A stretch of DNA of 64,000 nucleotides from assembly GCA_964568975.1 (NCBI GenBank), contig CAZMSO010000006.1, positions 1-64,000 of the forward strand. The letters run 5' to 3'. The notes beneath the pieces were generated by a model, which had not been told where the DNA came from, searched no databases, and saw only the letters and a program-made list of their open reading frames with translations. The stretch's first letter is position 1. Each line of letters opens with the position of its first letter. Of the stretch, positions 7,617 through 15,115 are shown in pieces. This stretch comes from CAZADA01 sp964568975 (GTDB lineage Bacteria > Pseudomonadota > Alphaproteobacteria > Caulobacterales > Maricaulaceae). The translations under genes and the position numbers were made by a program.

Positions 7617-10322
7617 ATGACGACCGTGTTTACGCCAATCACGATCGGCGCGGATTTGCTGTTAAGCAGCTTCGCCGCGCGCAGTCAGGCGAACACGGCG
7701 CGCGCGGTCGCCCAAGCGCCCGGCCCCGCCGCCGCCGGCGGGCCCCAAGATGTCGTCGATGTGCTTCCGCCCTGGGATCCGCGCGCCGACAGCCCCGCCA
7801 CAGAGGATTTGGCGCGGCGGGCTCTGGCGTCTGGAGAATTCCTGGATCCGCGCGATTTCAACGGCTTTTCTGACGTCGACGCGCCGCAAGACATCCAAAA
7901 ACTGTTCGCCCTCCACGAGGCGTTGCGCGCGCTCAGCGAGGTGGCGACCCAGGCCTCCGAGCGCGACGCCCTGCCCACTGAGCGGCGCAGCCTCGACCGT
8001 CGGTTCCAAGAGGGCCTCGCTCAAGTCTTGGACTTTATCCGCACAGAACCGCTGGAGGAGGCGGTGCTTGTCGCCGGCGAGGCCCGCGATCAAGCGCAAT
8101 CGTCGGTTCCCATCGCGCGGGCGGCGGATCGTTTCACCACAGAAGTTCTCGCCACGGGCGCGTTTGAGGACGCCGTACCCGCTTTTGAAACCGCCACGCC
8201 CTTCACGATTGAGGCGCGCGACCCCAGCGGGACTGTGACGGCGGTCACGATCGATCTCAGCCAAATGGATCCCGGCGAGACCAAGAGCATCGGCGCGGTC
8301 GCTGATTTCATCAACGCCCAGCTTGCGGATGCGGAATTGAGCACCCGCTTTCAGGCGCGCCGCGTCAATGACGTGGAGGACGACGTCGGCGAGTTCGCGT
8401 TCGAGATCCGCAGCGTCGGCCTGGAAGCGCTGAGTTTCCGCACGCCGCCGGCGGAATCAGGCCCCGCCTTGTTCCTGGCGGGGACCTCCGGCGTCAACGG
8501 TGACGACACGGTCCAGGCCGGCCAGCTCACCCGCTTGACGGACCTCACAGCGCCGGGCGGCCCGACGGTCGCCGCCTCCATCCGGCTGGAGGCGCAAACG
8601 CCGATCGTGCTCGATTCGTCAGAGGATGAAGACGCCGCGGGCGCTAATTTCGTCGTCACGAAATCCGTCGCCTCCAGTGACGGCGTCTTCGTGCTGGCGC
8701 AAAGCACTGGCGCGGTCAACGGCGTCGGCCCCCAGGGCGAGCGCGACGTGTTTCTCGTCAAATACGACACCGCCGGACGCCAGATTTTCGCGCGCGCGCT
8801 TGGCGCGGTCGAGAGCGCTGACGGCCTGGCGCTGGCCGTGGGCGCGAATGGCGATGTGGCCGTCGGCGGCGCCATCACGGGCGCTCTGGGATCGACGGTG
8901 GATGTCGGCGGGACCGACGCCTTTGTGGCGTCATTCGATAGCGACGGCCGCCAGCAGTTTCTGCGCCGTTTCGGCGGCGTCGGCGATGACGCGATCCAAG
9001 CGCTCGCCGTTGGCGCGGACGGCTCGGTGTTTGTCGGCGGGCGCACCAGCGGGGCTCTGGTGGAGGGGGCTTTCGCGGGCCAGACGGACGGCTTTGTGCG
9101 CGCGTTCAACGCCGATGGCTCGACCCGCTTCACCCAGCAATTCGGCGGGGCGCAGGCGGACGCCGTCAGCGCCTTGGCCGTTGACGGCGGCGCGTTAGTC
9201 ACGGCCTCCGTGGAGAACGGCGCGGGCGTGGTGCGCAAGCTCGATCTCGCCACGGGCGCCGAGGATCCAGGCTTTTCGGTCAATCTGGGCGACCTCGACA
9301 GCGGCTCAATCGACGCTGTGGCGGTGGATGCGGCCAATGGCGCGATTTTCCTCGCGGGCTCTGCGCGCGCGGGCTTCGGCCTTCCAGCGAACGGAAACGC
9401 CGGCGCGCGCGATGCCTTTGTGGCGCGTTTGACGAGCGCGGATGGAACAGTTGAGTTCGCCCGCTCCCTCGGCGGGGCGGCGGAGGATGTGGCCTCTGAT
9501 CTCGTGGTGGATGGCGGCGCGGTCTATCTCAGCGGGACCACGCGCAATGATGTGAGCACGGGCGATGCGCTGGAGAACGGCCGCCAGTCCTTTGTCGCAC
9601 AACTGGACGCAACAACTGGCGCGGTGGGCTTCACCACCCAGATTCAGGGACGGCGCAATGAGTCCGCCGCCGCCGGCCTTGCGCTCGTGGCGGGCGCGTC
9701 CAACACGCTGAGCGCGTTCGGCCTGCCCACGGGTTCGCTGACCTTCGCGGACTCAAGCGCGGTCGCCGAGCGCACGACGGCGAAAGCGGGCGATTTCTTC
9801 GACATTCGCGTCAACGGCCTGAGACGGCGCATCACGCTGGAGGAGGGCGAGACCTTGCGCGGCCTCGCCTTTAAGATTGACCTTGCGCTTGGGACCGGCG
9901 GCTCAGCGAGCCAAACGCGCATTCCCGGCGGCAATGGGGTGCGGATCCGCCCCGCGGATGGCGGCGAGCTGGAGCTGATCGCCGGCGCGGACGGCCGTGA
10001 TCTCTTAGCCGCCTTGGGCATTGAGCCCGGCGTGATCAACCGTCCCGACCCCGATGCGCCCGACGACGCGCCCCCGGTGTTTGAACTGGAGCTGCCGCGG
10101 CGGTTGTCGCTAGCCGATCGCGACGGCGCCTCCGCGGCCCTTGAGCGGGTCAACGACGCCATGTCGGCCTTGCGGCGGGCGTATCGTGAGCTGACGAGGG
10201 ACCCGGCCTTGGACGAAGCGCTGGCGCGCGAAGCCGCGCGCAATGGTCCGGTGCCGGAGTTTCTGACGGCGCGCATCGCCAATTATGAAGCGGCGCTCCA
10301 GCGCCTTGGCGGCGGGGTTTAG
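7617..10322 (+). CDS. FlaEY-like flagellar protein with beta-propeller repeats
   Basis: A 901-residue protein with no clear signal peptide. Its middle (about residues 345-640) holds at least four repeats of roughly 50-60 residues with the pattern DAFVA(x)D(x)G...FGG...DA..ALAV...G.VFVGG, as in SBBP/beta-propeller repeats. The outer parts look like flagellar hook/filament-associated proteins, with NDAMSALRRAYRELT and a helical end. In Caulobacter the large regulatory protein FlaEY lies beside flagellin-glycosylation (flm) genes, and the context matches. The FlaEY name is an inference from size and context. GGAGG lies 9 nt upstream of the ATG. Confidence 0.5.
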   Translation: MTTVFTPITIGADLLLSSFAARSQANTARAVAQAPGPAAAGGPQDVVDVLPPWDPRADSPATEDLARRALASGEFLDPRDFNGFSDVDAPQDIQKLFALHEALRALSEVATQASERDALPTERRSLDRRFQEGLAQVLDFIRTEPLEEAVLVAGEARDQAQSSVPIARAADRFTTEVLATGAFEDAVPAFETATPFTIEARDPSGTVTAVTIDLSQMDPGETKSIGAVADFINAQLADAELSTRFQARRVNDVEDDVGEFAFEIRSVGLEALSFRTPPAESGPALFLAGTSGVNGDDTVQAGQLTRLTDLTAPGGPTVAASIRLEAQTPIVLDSSEDEDAAGANFVVTKSVASSDGVFVLAQSTGAVNGVGPQGERDVFLVKYDTAGRQIFARALGAVESADGLALAVGANGDVAVGGAITGALGSTVDVGGTDAFVASFDSDGRQQFLRRFGGVGDDAIQALAVGADGSVFVGGRTSGALVEGAFAGQTDGFVRAFNADGSTRFTQQFGGAQADAVSALAVDGGALVTASVENGAGVVRKLDLATGAEDPGFSVNLGDLDSGSIDAVAVDAANGAIFLAGSARAGFGLPANGNAGARDAFVARLTSADGTVEFARSLGGAAEDVASDLVVDGGAVYLSGTTRNDVSTGDALENGRQSFVAQLDATTGAVGFTTQIQGRRNESAAAGLALVAGASNTLSAFGLPTGSLTFADSSAVAERTTAKAGDFFDIRVNGLRRRITLEEGETLRGLAFKIDLALGTGGSASQTRIPGGNGVRIRPADGGELELIAGADGRDLLAALGIEPGVINRPDPDAPDDAPPVFELELPRRLSLADRDGASAALERVNDAMSALRRAYRELTRDPALDEALAREAARNGPVPEFLTARIANYEAALQRLGGGV

Positions 10323-10415
10323 GCCCTCGGCTGCGCACGTCCGCCTTTGCGCGCTGTGGTCTCAGCACAACTCAGGCGTGGCCGCGCCGCCCGCACAAAC
10401 GCGTCACATGGTGGT

Positions 10416-10444
10416 CAAAAAAACGGCGAGCGTGAGCTCGCCGT
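10416..10444 (-). terminator. Rho-independent terminator of the flgI-flgJ-flbY operon
   Basis: Read on the minus strand, a perfect 9-bp stem (ACGGCGAGC / GCTCGCCGT, 4-nt loop, 10423-10444) is followed at once by seven T (10417-10423 as A on plus). It lies 139 nt beyond the stop of the flbY-like gene. It is the clearest intrinsic terminator in the window. Confidence 0.85.
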
Positions 10445-10583
10445 AGGGGGCGTGTGCTGATGACGCGTAAACCTGGCCAACGTCGCATTCAACACCATGC
10501 GACTGTAGCAACAGCCGCGCGGCGGCGCGAGGGCCATGCGCGCCTTTTCCACAATCATTGTCCGGGTGCGGACGCCCGGCCTG

Positions 10584-11027
10584 TTAAGCGGTCTGATCCA
10601 GGGTGATGGCCGCGCGCGCGTCCCGCTCCGCCACCGCCGCATTCGGCCCGTAACGCGCCGACTGCCGACGGGTGTCGGCGACATGATCCGCAATCGCCGC
10701 GACAAGCCCTTCAGTGAGCGTGCGCAAGGCCGCGACCTCGCGCGCATGGGCCTCCAGGGCGGCGTGCATCTCTTCCGTCACCTGACGAAGGTGCTGACGC
10801 CGATCCGCCGGCGCGGAGGCGATTAGGGTCGGCGTTTTGGCGATCGCAGCCGTTTCTTGGCGATAAATCGCCGACAACCGCGCGGCCTCGTCCTGGATCG
10901 AGGCGGCGTCCAGGGGCCGGCGCGCGGCGTAAAGTTCGGCTTCGCGGCGCGCAAGGTCGCTCAGCCGCTTCGTCAGCAAAATGAGTTGCTCCACCCGATC
11001 GGCGGGGTCGCGGGCTGCAAGCGTCAT
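10584..11027 (-). CDS. flbY: FlbY-like / FlgN-like flagellar protein
   Basis: A 147-residue, almost wholly helical protein (RVEQLILLTKRLSDLARREAEL...). No catalytic motif is visible. Its place as third gene after flgI and flgJ, its size and its helical character match Caulobacter FlbY and FlgN-type export chaperones. Its ATG overlaps the TGA of flgJ (ATGA), so the two are translationally coupled. The operon ends at the terminator near 10430. The family call rests mainly on context. Confidence 0.6.
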   Translation of the reverse strand: MTLAARDPADRVEQLILLTKRLSDLARREAELYAARRPLDAASIQDEAARLSAIYRQETAAIAKTPTLIASAPADRRQHLRQVTEEMHAALEAHAREVAALRTLTEGLVAAIADHVADTRRQSARYGPNAAVAERDARAAITLDQTA

Positions 11028-11395
11028 GGCGTCGCCTCCTGCTCGACGGGCTCTGAACCGGGCTCTGAACCGGGGGCGGGCGCCGGTTCTTGGGCCATCA
11101 GCTGCACAAAGATCGCGTCCGCGAGGCCGACGCCGCCGCTGGCCGCGACGGCCTTCGCATAAGCCTCGTTCAAAAAGCCCTGAAACGCGCGCTCGCCCGA
11201 GCCGCCGCCAAAGGGCGGCTCGCTCTCAAGCCCCTCCTGCAGCAACGCCATGGTGTGCGCGAGGAAGAAGGCCTCCATGTCTTGGGCGACCGCGCGCGCT
11301 TGGCTCGGCTCAGCGCTGGCCGTGCGCGCCGGAGCGCCGGCGCTCAAAGCCAAAGCGGGGTTGGCGGCCGGCGGCAGGCCAGCGGATGCGTCCAT
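11024..11395 (-). CDS. flgJ: FlgJ-like rod-binding protein (rod-cap domain only)
   Basis: A 123-residue protein with the FlgJ N-terminal rod-binding domain (VAQDMEAFFLAHTMALLQEG ... FQGFLNEAYAKAVAASGG). It scaffolds rod assembly in the periplasm. The muramidase domain of enterobacterial FlgJ is absent, as is usual in alphaproteobacteria. ATG at 11395 has GAGG 7 nt upstream and overlaps the flgI stop by one base. The C-terminus carries a 12-nt tandem duplication encoding GSEPGSEP. Confidence 0.85.
   Translation of the reverse strand: MDASAGLPPAANPALALSAGAPARTASAEPSQARAVAQDMEAFFLAHTMALLQEGLESEPPFGGGSGERAFQGFLNEAYAKAVAASGGVGLADAIFVQLMAQEPAPAPGSEPGSEPVEQEATP
11049..11072. repeat. 12-nt tandem duplication in flgJ
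   Basis: Two exact copies of GGCTCTGAACCG lie head to tail (11049-11060 and 11061-11072), coding GSEP twice near the FlgJ C-terminus. The repeat stays in frame. Confidence 0.9.
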
Positions 11396-12525
11396 CAAAT
11401 CACCTCGATTTCGGCTTGCAGCGCGCCAGCGGCCTTCAGTGCTTGGATGATGGTGATCAAGTCCCGGGGGCTGACGCCGAGCGCGTTCAGCCCGTCGACC
11501 AAATCCGCCAATGGCGCGCCGCCGTCCAGGACCGCCAAGCCGCCCACGGGCTCCTCCACAGCCACCTCGGTGCGCGGCAGGACAACGGTCTCGCCCCCCT
11601 CCGCGAACGGCGGGGGTTGGCTGGCGACAGGCGCTTCGCTCACCGAGATCGTCAACGCCCCTTGGGCGATCGCCACAGTGGAGACTTGCACGTCCGCGCC
11701 CATGACCACCACGCCGGCGGCTTCATCAATCACGACCCGCGCCGGCTGATCGGGGCGCACGCGCAATTGCTCAAGCTCCGTCAACAGCGCGACCATATCC
11801 CCGCCATAGCTCGCCGGACGCTCCACCGCCACGACGCCGGGATTAAGCGCGCGCGCGGCCGGAAGCCCCAAATAGCGATTAATCGCAGACGCCATCGCGC
11901 CGGCTGTCGCAAAGTCCGGATTGCGCAGCGCCAGGCGCACCCGCGTCTGGCCGCCGAGGTCATGGGCGAGTTCGCGCTCGACAATCGCGCCGTTCGCGAT
12001 GCGTCCCGTGGTCGGCACATTGCGCACAATAGAGGCTGCGTCGCCGTCGGCCGCAAAGCCGTTGGCCGCCACTGCGCCTTGAGCGACGGCGTAGACTTTG
12101 CCGTCCGCGCCGATCAACGGCGTCGCCAGCAGCACGCCGCCGGAAAGGTCCGTGGCGTCGCCCGTGGTGGAGACCGTGACGTCCATCCGCGCGCCGGCCA
12201 TGGCGAAGGCGGGCAAGTTCGCCGTCACCACCACCGCGGCCACGTTTTGCGGAATAATGTCGGCGTCGCGGGTGTTCACCCCAAACCGCTCCAGCAGCGA
12301 GGCGAGGCTTTGGCGTGTCTGGGGCGCGCCGCGGACTTGGTCGCCGGTGCCGTTGAGGCCGAGCACGAGGCCATAGCCCACAAGTTGGTTGTCGCGCACG
12401 CCCTCAATGTCGGCGATGTCTTTGATGCGGCTGTCGGCCCCCGCCGAGGTCGCTGCGGCGACGGCGGCGGCGACGCCGATGACGGCGGACAGCGCCCACG
12501 TTGTGAGAAGCATGGCGACACGCAT
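11395..12525 (-). CDS. flgI: Flagellar P-ring protein FlgI
   Basis: A 376-residue periplasmic protein that forms the P-ring around the rod in the peptidoglycan layer. It has a signal peptide (MRVAMLLTTWALSAVIGVAA) and the family opening RIKDIADIEGVRDNQLVGYG, with GLNGTGDQ and RFGVNTRDADI(I)PQNVAAV further on. The start at 12525 has AAAGG 6 nt upstream; the frame is open further back but without signal-peptide character. It is the first gene of flgI-flgJ-flbY and is divergent from fliX, as in Caulobacter. A sigma-54-type promoter lies at 12587-12602. Confidence 0.95.
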   Translation of the reverse strand: MRVAMLLTTWALSAVIGVAAAVAAATSAGADSRIKDIADIEGVRDNQLVGYGLVLGLNGTGDQVRGAPQTRQSLASLLERFGVNTRDADIIPQNVAAVVVTANLPAFAMAGARMDVTVSTTGDATDLSGGVLLATPLIGADGKVYAVAQGAVAANGFAADGDAASIVRNVPTTGRIANGAIVERELAHDLGGQTRVRLALRNPDFATAGAMASAINRYLGLPAARALNPGVVAVERPASYGGDMVALLTELEQLRVRPDQPARVVIDEAAGVVVMGADVQVSTVAIAQGALTISVSEAPVASQPPPFAEGGETVVLPRTEVAVEEPVGGLAVLDGGAPLADLVDGLNALGVSPRDLITIIQALKAAGALQAEIEVI

Positions 12526-12586
12526 GAAACGCCTTTCACGGGCGGGCCGAACGCCGCCGCTGAGAGAGTATCGGCATGTCGCGGCA

Positions 12587-12602
12587 TGCGAGATCCGGGC
12601 CA
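12587..12602 (-). promoter_or_regulatory. Candidate sigma-54 (-24/-12) promoter of flgI
   Basis: The minus strand reads TGGCCCGGATCTCGCA. GG and GC are separated by exactly 10 nt and most of the consensus TGGCACG-N4-TTGCA is kept. The predicted start site is about 50 nt before the flgI ATG. Caulobacter flgI is known to be sigma-54 dependent, which supports the call. Confidence 0.55.
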
Positions 12603-12817
12603 GGAGCATGTGCGGCGTCGCGCTGGCCCAACCGCCTTGGCGTCGCGTTAGCGTCGCGTGTGCGACGGCGACCTCACTTTCGCCGTTGGCCAGCATAAGC
12701 CGGCACGATTTGCCGGGCCTGAGGCAGAAATGTCTCAGCATTTTGTGTTTTCAGATGAGATTTAACCTCACTCACATGGGCGCCCGCTAGGATCGCGGCC
12801 ACGGTGAAGGGGCTGCG

Positions 12818-13249
12818 ATGAAAATCTCCCACTCCGGCCAGACCACAGCGAGCGCGCGCCCACGAAGCGCGCGTCGCGCGGCGGCGGGGCGCTTCGGCGC
12901 GCCGCCGGCGGCGATCGCGGCGGCCGACCATGACGGCGCGACGTCGGCGGCGACGGCGGCGGGGGCGGCCCAGCCGGTTTCCTCCGTGGACGCGGTCATG
13001 GCCCTGCAGGCCGTGGATGACGCGCGCGGGCGCGCGTCTCGCGCCGGCGCGCGTCTGTTGGATCGGTTGGAGGATTTGCGTCTGGCGTTGTTGGGCGGCG
13101 GGTCGATCGCCGCCGCCGCCGCCGCCCTTGAACACGCTCTGCCGGCGGATGGGACGGCCGCCGCGGACCCGGAGCTGCAAAACGTGCTTGACGCGATTAA
13201 GGTCCGTACGGCCGTAGAGCTGGCGAAACATCAACGGTCGATAACGTGA
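12818..13249 (+). CDS. fliX: Class II flagellar assembly regulator FliX
   Basis: A 143-residue protein that fits FliX, the partner of the sigma-54 activator FlbD that couples class II basal-body assembly to late flagellar gene expression. Visible features are the start MKISHSG, a variable Ala/Arg-rich N-terminal half, then VMALQAVDDARGRASRAGARLLDRLEDLRLALLGG and a C-terminal helix with DPELQNVLDAIKVRTAVELAK. It is divergent from flgI, the same arrangement as in Caulobacter. FlbD itself is not in the window. GAAGGGG lies 8 nt before the ATG. Confidence 0.85.
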   Translation: MKISHSGQTTASARPRSARRAAAGRFGAPPAAIAAADHDGATSAATAAGAAQPVSSVDAVMALQAVDDARGRASRAGARLLDRLEDLRLALLGGGSIAAAAAALEHALPADGTAAADPELQNVLDAIKVRTAVELAKHQRSIT

Positions 13250-13378
13250 TTTTCATGCTTATATCACGGCGAAGCAGCGTAGAAGGCTCCATACTGCGGT
13301 CCCACGGCCACACTCCGTGGAGACGGCGGCCACCGGCGCACTGAGTGCGATGTCAGGCGGATCGACAGGGAAACGACC

Positions 13379-13810
13379 ATGAGCGCGGCGGAAGACTTCG
13401 AAGATGTGCCGGACGGGTATCGCCCGACCGACGACGAGCCGTTCATGAACCCCCGCATGCGCGAGTATTTTCGTCGCAAGCTCTTGGCGTGGAAGCAGGA
13501 TATTTTAGCAGAAAGCAAGCTCACTCTCGACACGATGCAGCGTGACGCCGCGCCCTTGGCCGATCTTGTCGACCGCGCGAACTCCGAGACCGACCGGGCG
13601 CTGGAGCTGCGCACCCGCGACCGCCAGCGCAAGCTGATCGCTAAAATTGACTCGGCGTTGCGCCGGCTTGATGAGGGCGAGTACGGCTATTGCGACGACA
13701 CGGGCGAGCCCATCGGCGTCGCGCGCTTGGAGGCCCGTCCCACCGCCACCTTGTCCCTGGAGGCCCAGGAACGTCACGAACGGCGCGAACGCGTTCACCG
13801 CGACGACTGA
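13379..13810 (+). CDS. dksA: DksA-type RNA polymerase-binding factor without zinc ligands
   Basis: A 143-residue DksA homologue that binds in the RNA polymerase secondary channel and works with ppGpp. The coiled-coil tip and the GEYGY(C)...PIG(x)ARLEARPTATLS globular motif are intact. Of the four zinc cysteines only Cys105 remains; the others are Thr, Ser and Ala (CDDT and SLEA). Loss of the zinc site is known in alphaproteobacterial DksA, so the protein is probably functional. It lies between fliX and flgH as in Caulobacter. Confidence 0.9.
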   Translation: MSAAEDFEDVPDGYRPTDDEPFMNPRMREYFRRKLLAWKQDILAESKLTLDTMQRDAAPLADLVDRANSETDRALELRTRDRQRKLIAKIDSALRRLDEGEYGYCDDTGEPIGVARLEARPTATLSLEAQERHERRERVHRDD

Positions 13811-13864
13811 TTTCAGAGATCACAGACGCCGCCGTCGTCCGTGCGCGCCCGCAGCAAGGCGTGA

Positions 13865-13886
13865 GGGTCCGCAGCGCCGCGGGCCC
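13865..13886 (+). terminator. Possible terminator after dksA
   Basis: An 8-bp GC stem (13865-13872 with 13879-13886, one G-T pair, 6-nt loop) lies 54 nt after the dksA stop and is followed by TTCAT, not a true T tract. It is a weak candidate. Confidence 0.35.
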
Positions 13887-14029
13887 TTCATGCGCGGGTT
13901 ACGCGCGCGCATGGCGAATGACCTGAGAGCCGACGCCCTCCGCACCGTCACGCGAGCACGATCGCACCAGACCATGGAGAGCCTCGACCGTGGGCGCCGC
14001 GTCCCGCCGGCTGAAGGTCGTCACCCTCA

Positions 14030-14081
14030 GCGCAGCACAAGGATCTCTGGGCAGGACGGATCTTGGGGCCCCGCCGACTTT
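14030..14081. repeat. Dispersed intergenic repeat, copy A
   Basis: This segment begins GTCACCCTCAGCGCAGCAC and continues through GGATCTCTGGGC to GGATCTTGGGG. It aligns over about 50 nt with the element at 45591-45645 (GTCATCGTGAGCGCGGCGC, GGATCTCGGCGG, AGATCGTCCCGAGGG). Both are intergenic. They look like members of one short non-coding repeat family. Confidence 0.5.
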
Positions 14082-14091
14082 ACGCCCCGGA

Positions 14092-14301
14092 TCTTGGCGC
14101 GACGAGCGCCGACAGACGCGCCCAAGGGGACGTCGAAGGGGACGTCNNNNNNNNNNNNNNNNNNNNNNNNNNNNNNNNNNNNNNNNNNNNNNNNNNNNNN
14201 NNNNNNNNNNNNNNNNNNNNNNNNNNNNNNNNNNNNNNNNNNNNNNTCTTGGCGCGACGAGCGCCGACAGACGCGCCCAAGGGGACGTCGAAGGGGACGT
14301 C
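14092..14301. repeat. Assembly gap: 100 N (14147-14246) between identical 55-nt flanks
   Basis: Bases 14092-14146 and 14247-14301 are identical and enclose 100 N, the same structure as at 3635 and 19876. The flanks themselves contain an internal 12-nt repeat (AAGGGGACGTCG), which may be why the assembler could not extend. Confidence 0.9.
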
Positions 14302-14308
14302 CCGGGGT

Positions 14309-14356
14309 GGGCCCACAAACGGGCCCACAAGCGGATCCACAAGCGGATCCACGAGC
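14309..14356. repeat. 12-nt tandem repeat, four units
   Basis: Four 12-nt units follow one another: GGGCCCACAAAC, GGGCCCACAAGC, GGATCCACAAGC and GGATCCACGAGC. They lie just beyond the flgH stop in non-coding DNA. Confidence 0.85.
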
Positions 14357-14368
14357 GAACCCGGCCCC

Positions 14369-15115
14369 TCAGAACGGAAACAGGATCTCCAACACTTCTT
14401 GGCCGGCCTTCGGCGTCTGCACAGTTGAGAGCGTGCCGCGCCCGCCATAGGAAATGCGCGCTTCAGCCATTTGGGTGTGAGCGACGGTGTTCGTCGCCGT
14501 GATGTCCATCGGCCGCACAACGCCGGTCACCGTCAGCTCGCGCAATTCGCTGTTAATGCGCACTTCCTGGCGTCCCGCGACGACAAGATTGCCGCCGGGA
14601 AGCACTTGCGTCACCACCGCCGCCACTGTCAAGCGCACGGCCTCTGAGCGGTTGATGGTGCCTTGGCCGTCAAACTCCGCCTCGCTGTCAATGTCGAGGG
14701 GATTGACGAGATTGGCCCCCGGCGGGGCGAAGCGGCCGACCACCCCGCCATTCAGCCCGAGCACGCTGGTGAGGTCCACGTCATCGCCCGCTTCTCGCGA
14801 GCGGGAGGTGGCGTTGTTCAGCTGGGCTTGATCATTAATGTCGATTTCCACGGTCACGATGTCGCCCACCCGCGAGGCGCGGGGGTCGCCGAAAAACGTC
14901 CGCGCGCTGGAGCGCCACAGCGAGTTCGCGCTGAGTTCTCCAGTGGCGGCGGCCTCCGTCGCGATCGGCCAAAGCACGGGCTGGCGGGCGTAAAGCGCGG
15001 CTGGGTCCTCCATCGCGGCGAAGGCCGGCGGGCTGCCGACGTCGCTTAAGCGCTGGCGAGTTCCAGCACATCCCGTCGCGATGAGGAGCGACAACACGAG
15101 CATCACACGCAGCAT
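14369..15115 (-). CDS. flgH: Flagellar L-ring lipoprotein FlgH
   Basis: A 248-residue outer-membrane lipoprotein that forms the L-ring. The lipobox LLIATGC places the lipid-modified cysteine at residue 16. The core shows SLWRSSARTFFGDPRASRVGDIVTV and the C-terminal GVVRPMDITATNTV with ISYGGRG near the end, all typical of FlgH. The ATG overlaps the flgA stop by one base (TAATG), so it is the last gene of flgF-flgG-flgA-flgH. Confidence 0.95.
   Translation of the reverse strand: MLRVMLVLSLLIATGCAGTRQRLSDVGSPPAFAAMEDPAALYARQPVLWPIATEAAATGELSANSLWRSSARTFFGDPRASRVGDIVTVEIDINDQAQLNNATSRSREAGDDVDLTSVLGLNGGVVGRFAPPGANLVNPLDIDSEAEFDGQGTINRSEAVRLTVAAVVTQVLPGGNLVVAGRQEVRINSELRELTVTGVVRPMDITATNTVAHTQMAEARISYGGRGTLSTVQTPKAGQEVLEILFPF

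Larger units (their letters stand above)
13811..14368. other. dksA-flgH intergenic region with gap, repeats and hairpin
   Basis: No gene is supported in this 558-nt convergent stretch. It holds a weak GC hairpin after dksA (13865-13886), a decayed copy of a dispersed repeat (14030-14081), a 55/100N/55 gap (14092-14301), tandem 12-nt units ending at 14356, and finally the flgH stop. The frames that cross it are low-complexity and interrupted by N. Confidence 0.7.

Noticed and set aside
12638..12654. TGGCGTCGCGTTAGCG as a plus-strand sigma-54 promoter of fliX
   Set aside because: Spacing is right but the -24 block after GGC and the -12 TT do not match, and FliX is a class II gene.
12700..12716. 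GGCACGATTTGCC near fliX as a sigma-54 promoter
   Set aside because: GG and GC are 8 nt apart, not 10; the element cannot bind sigma-54 properly.
14092..14301. 55-nt direct repeats at the gaps as biological repeats or attachment sites
   Set aside because: All three have the same length of 55 and the same 100 N, which points to an assembler setting. Each flank pair is different in sequence from the others.
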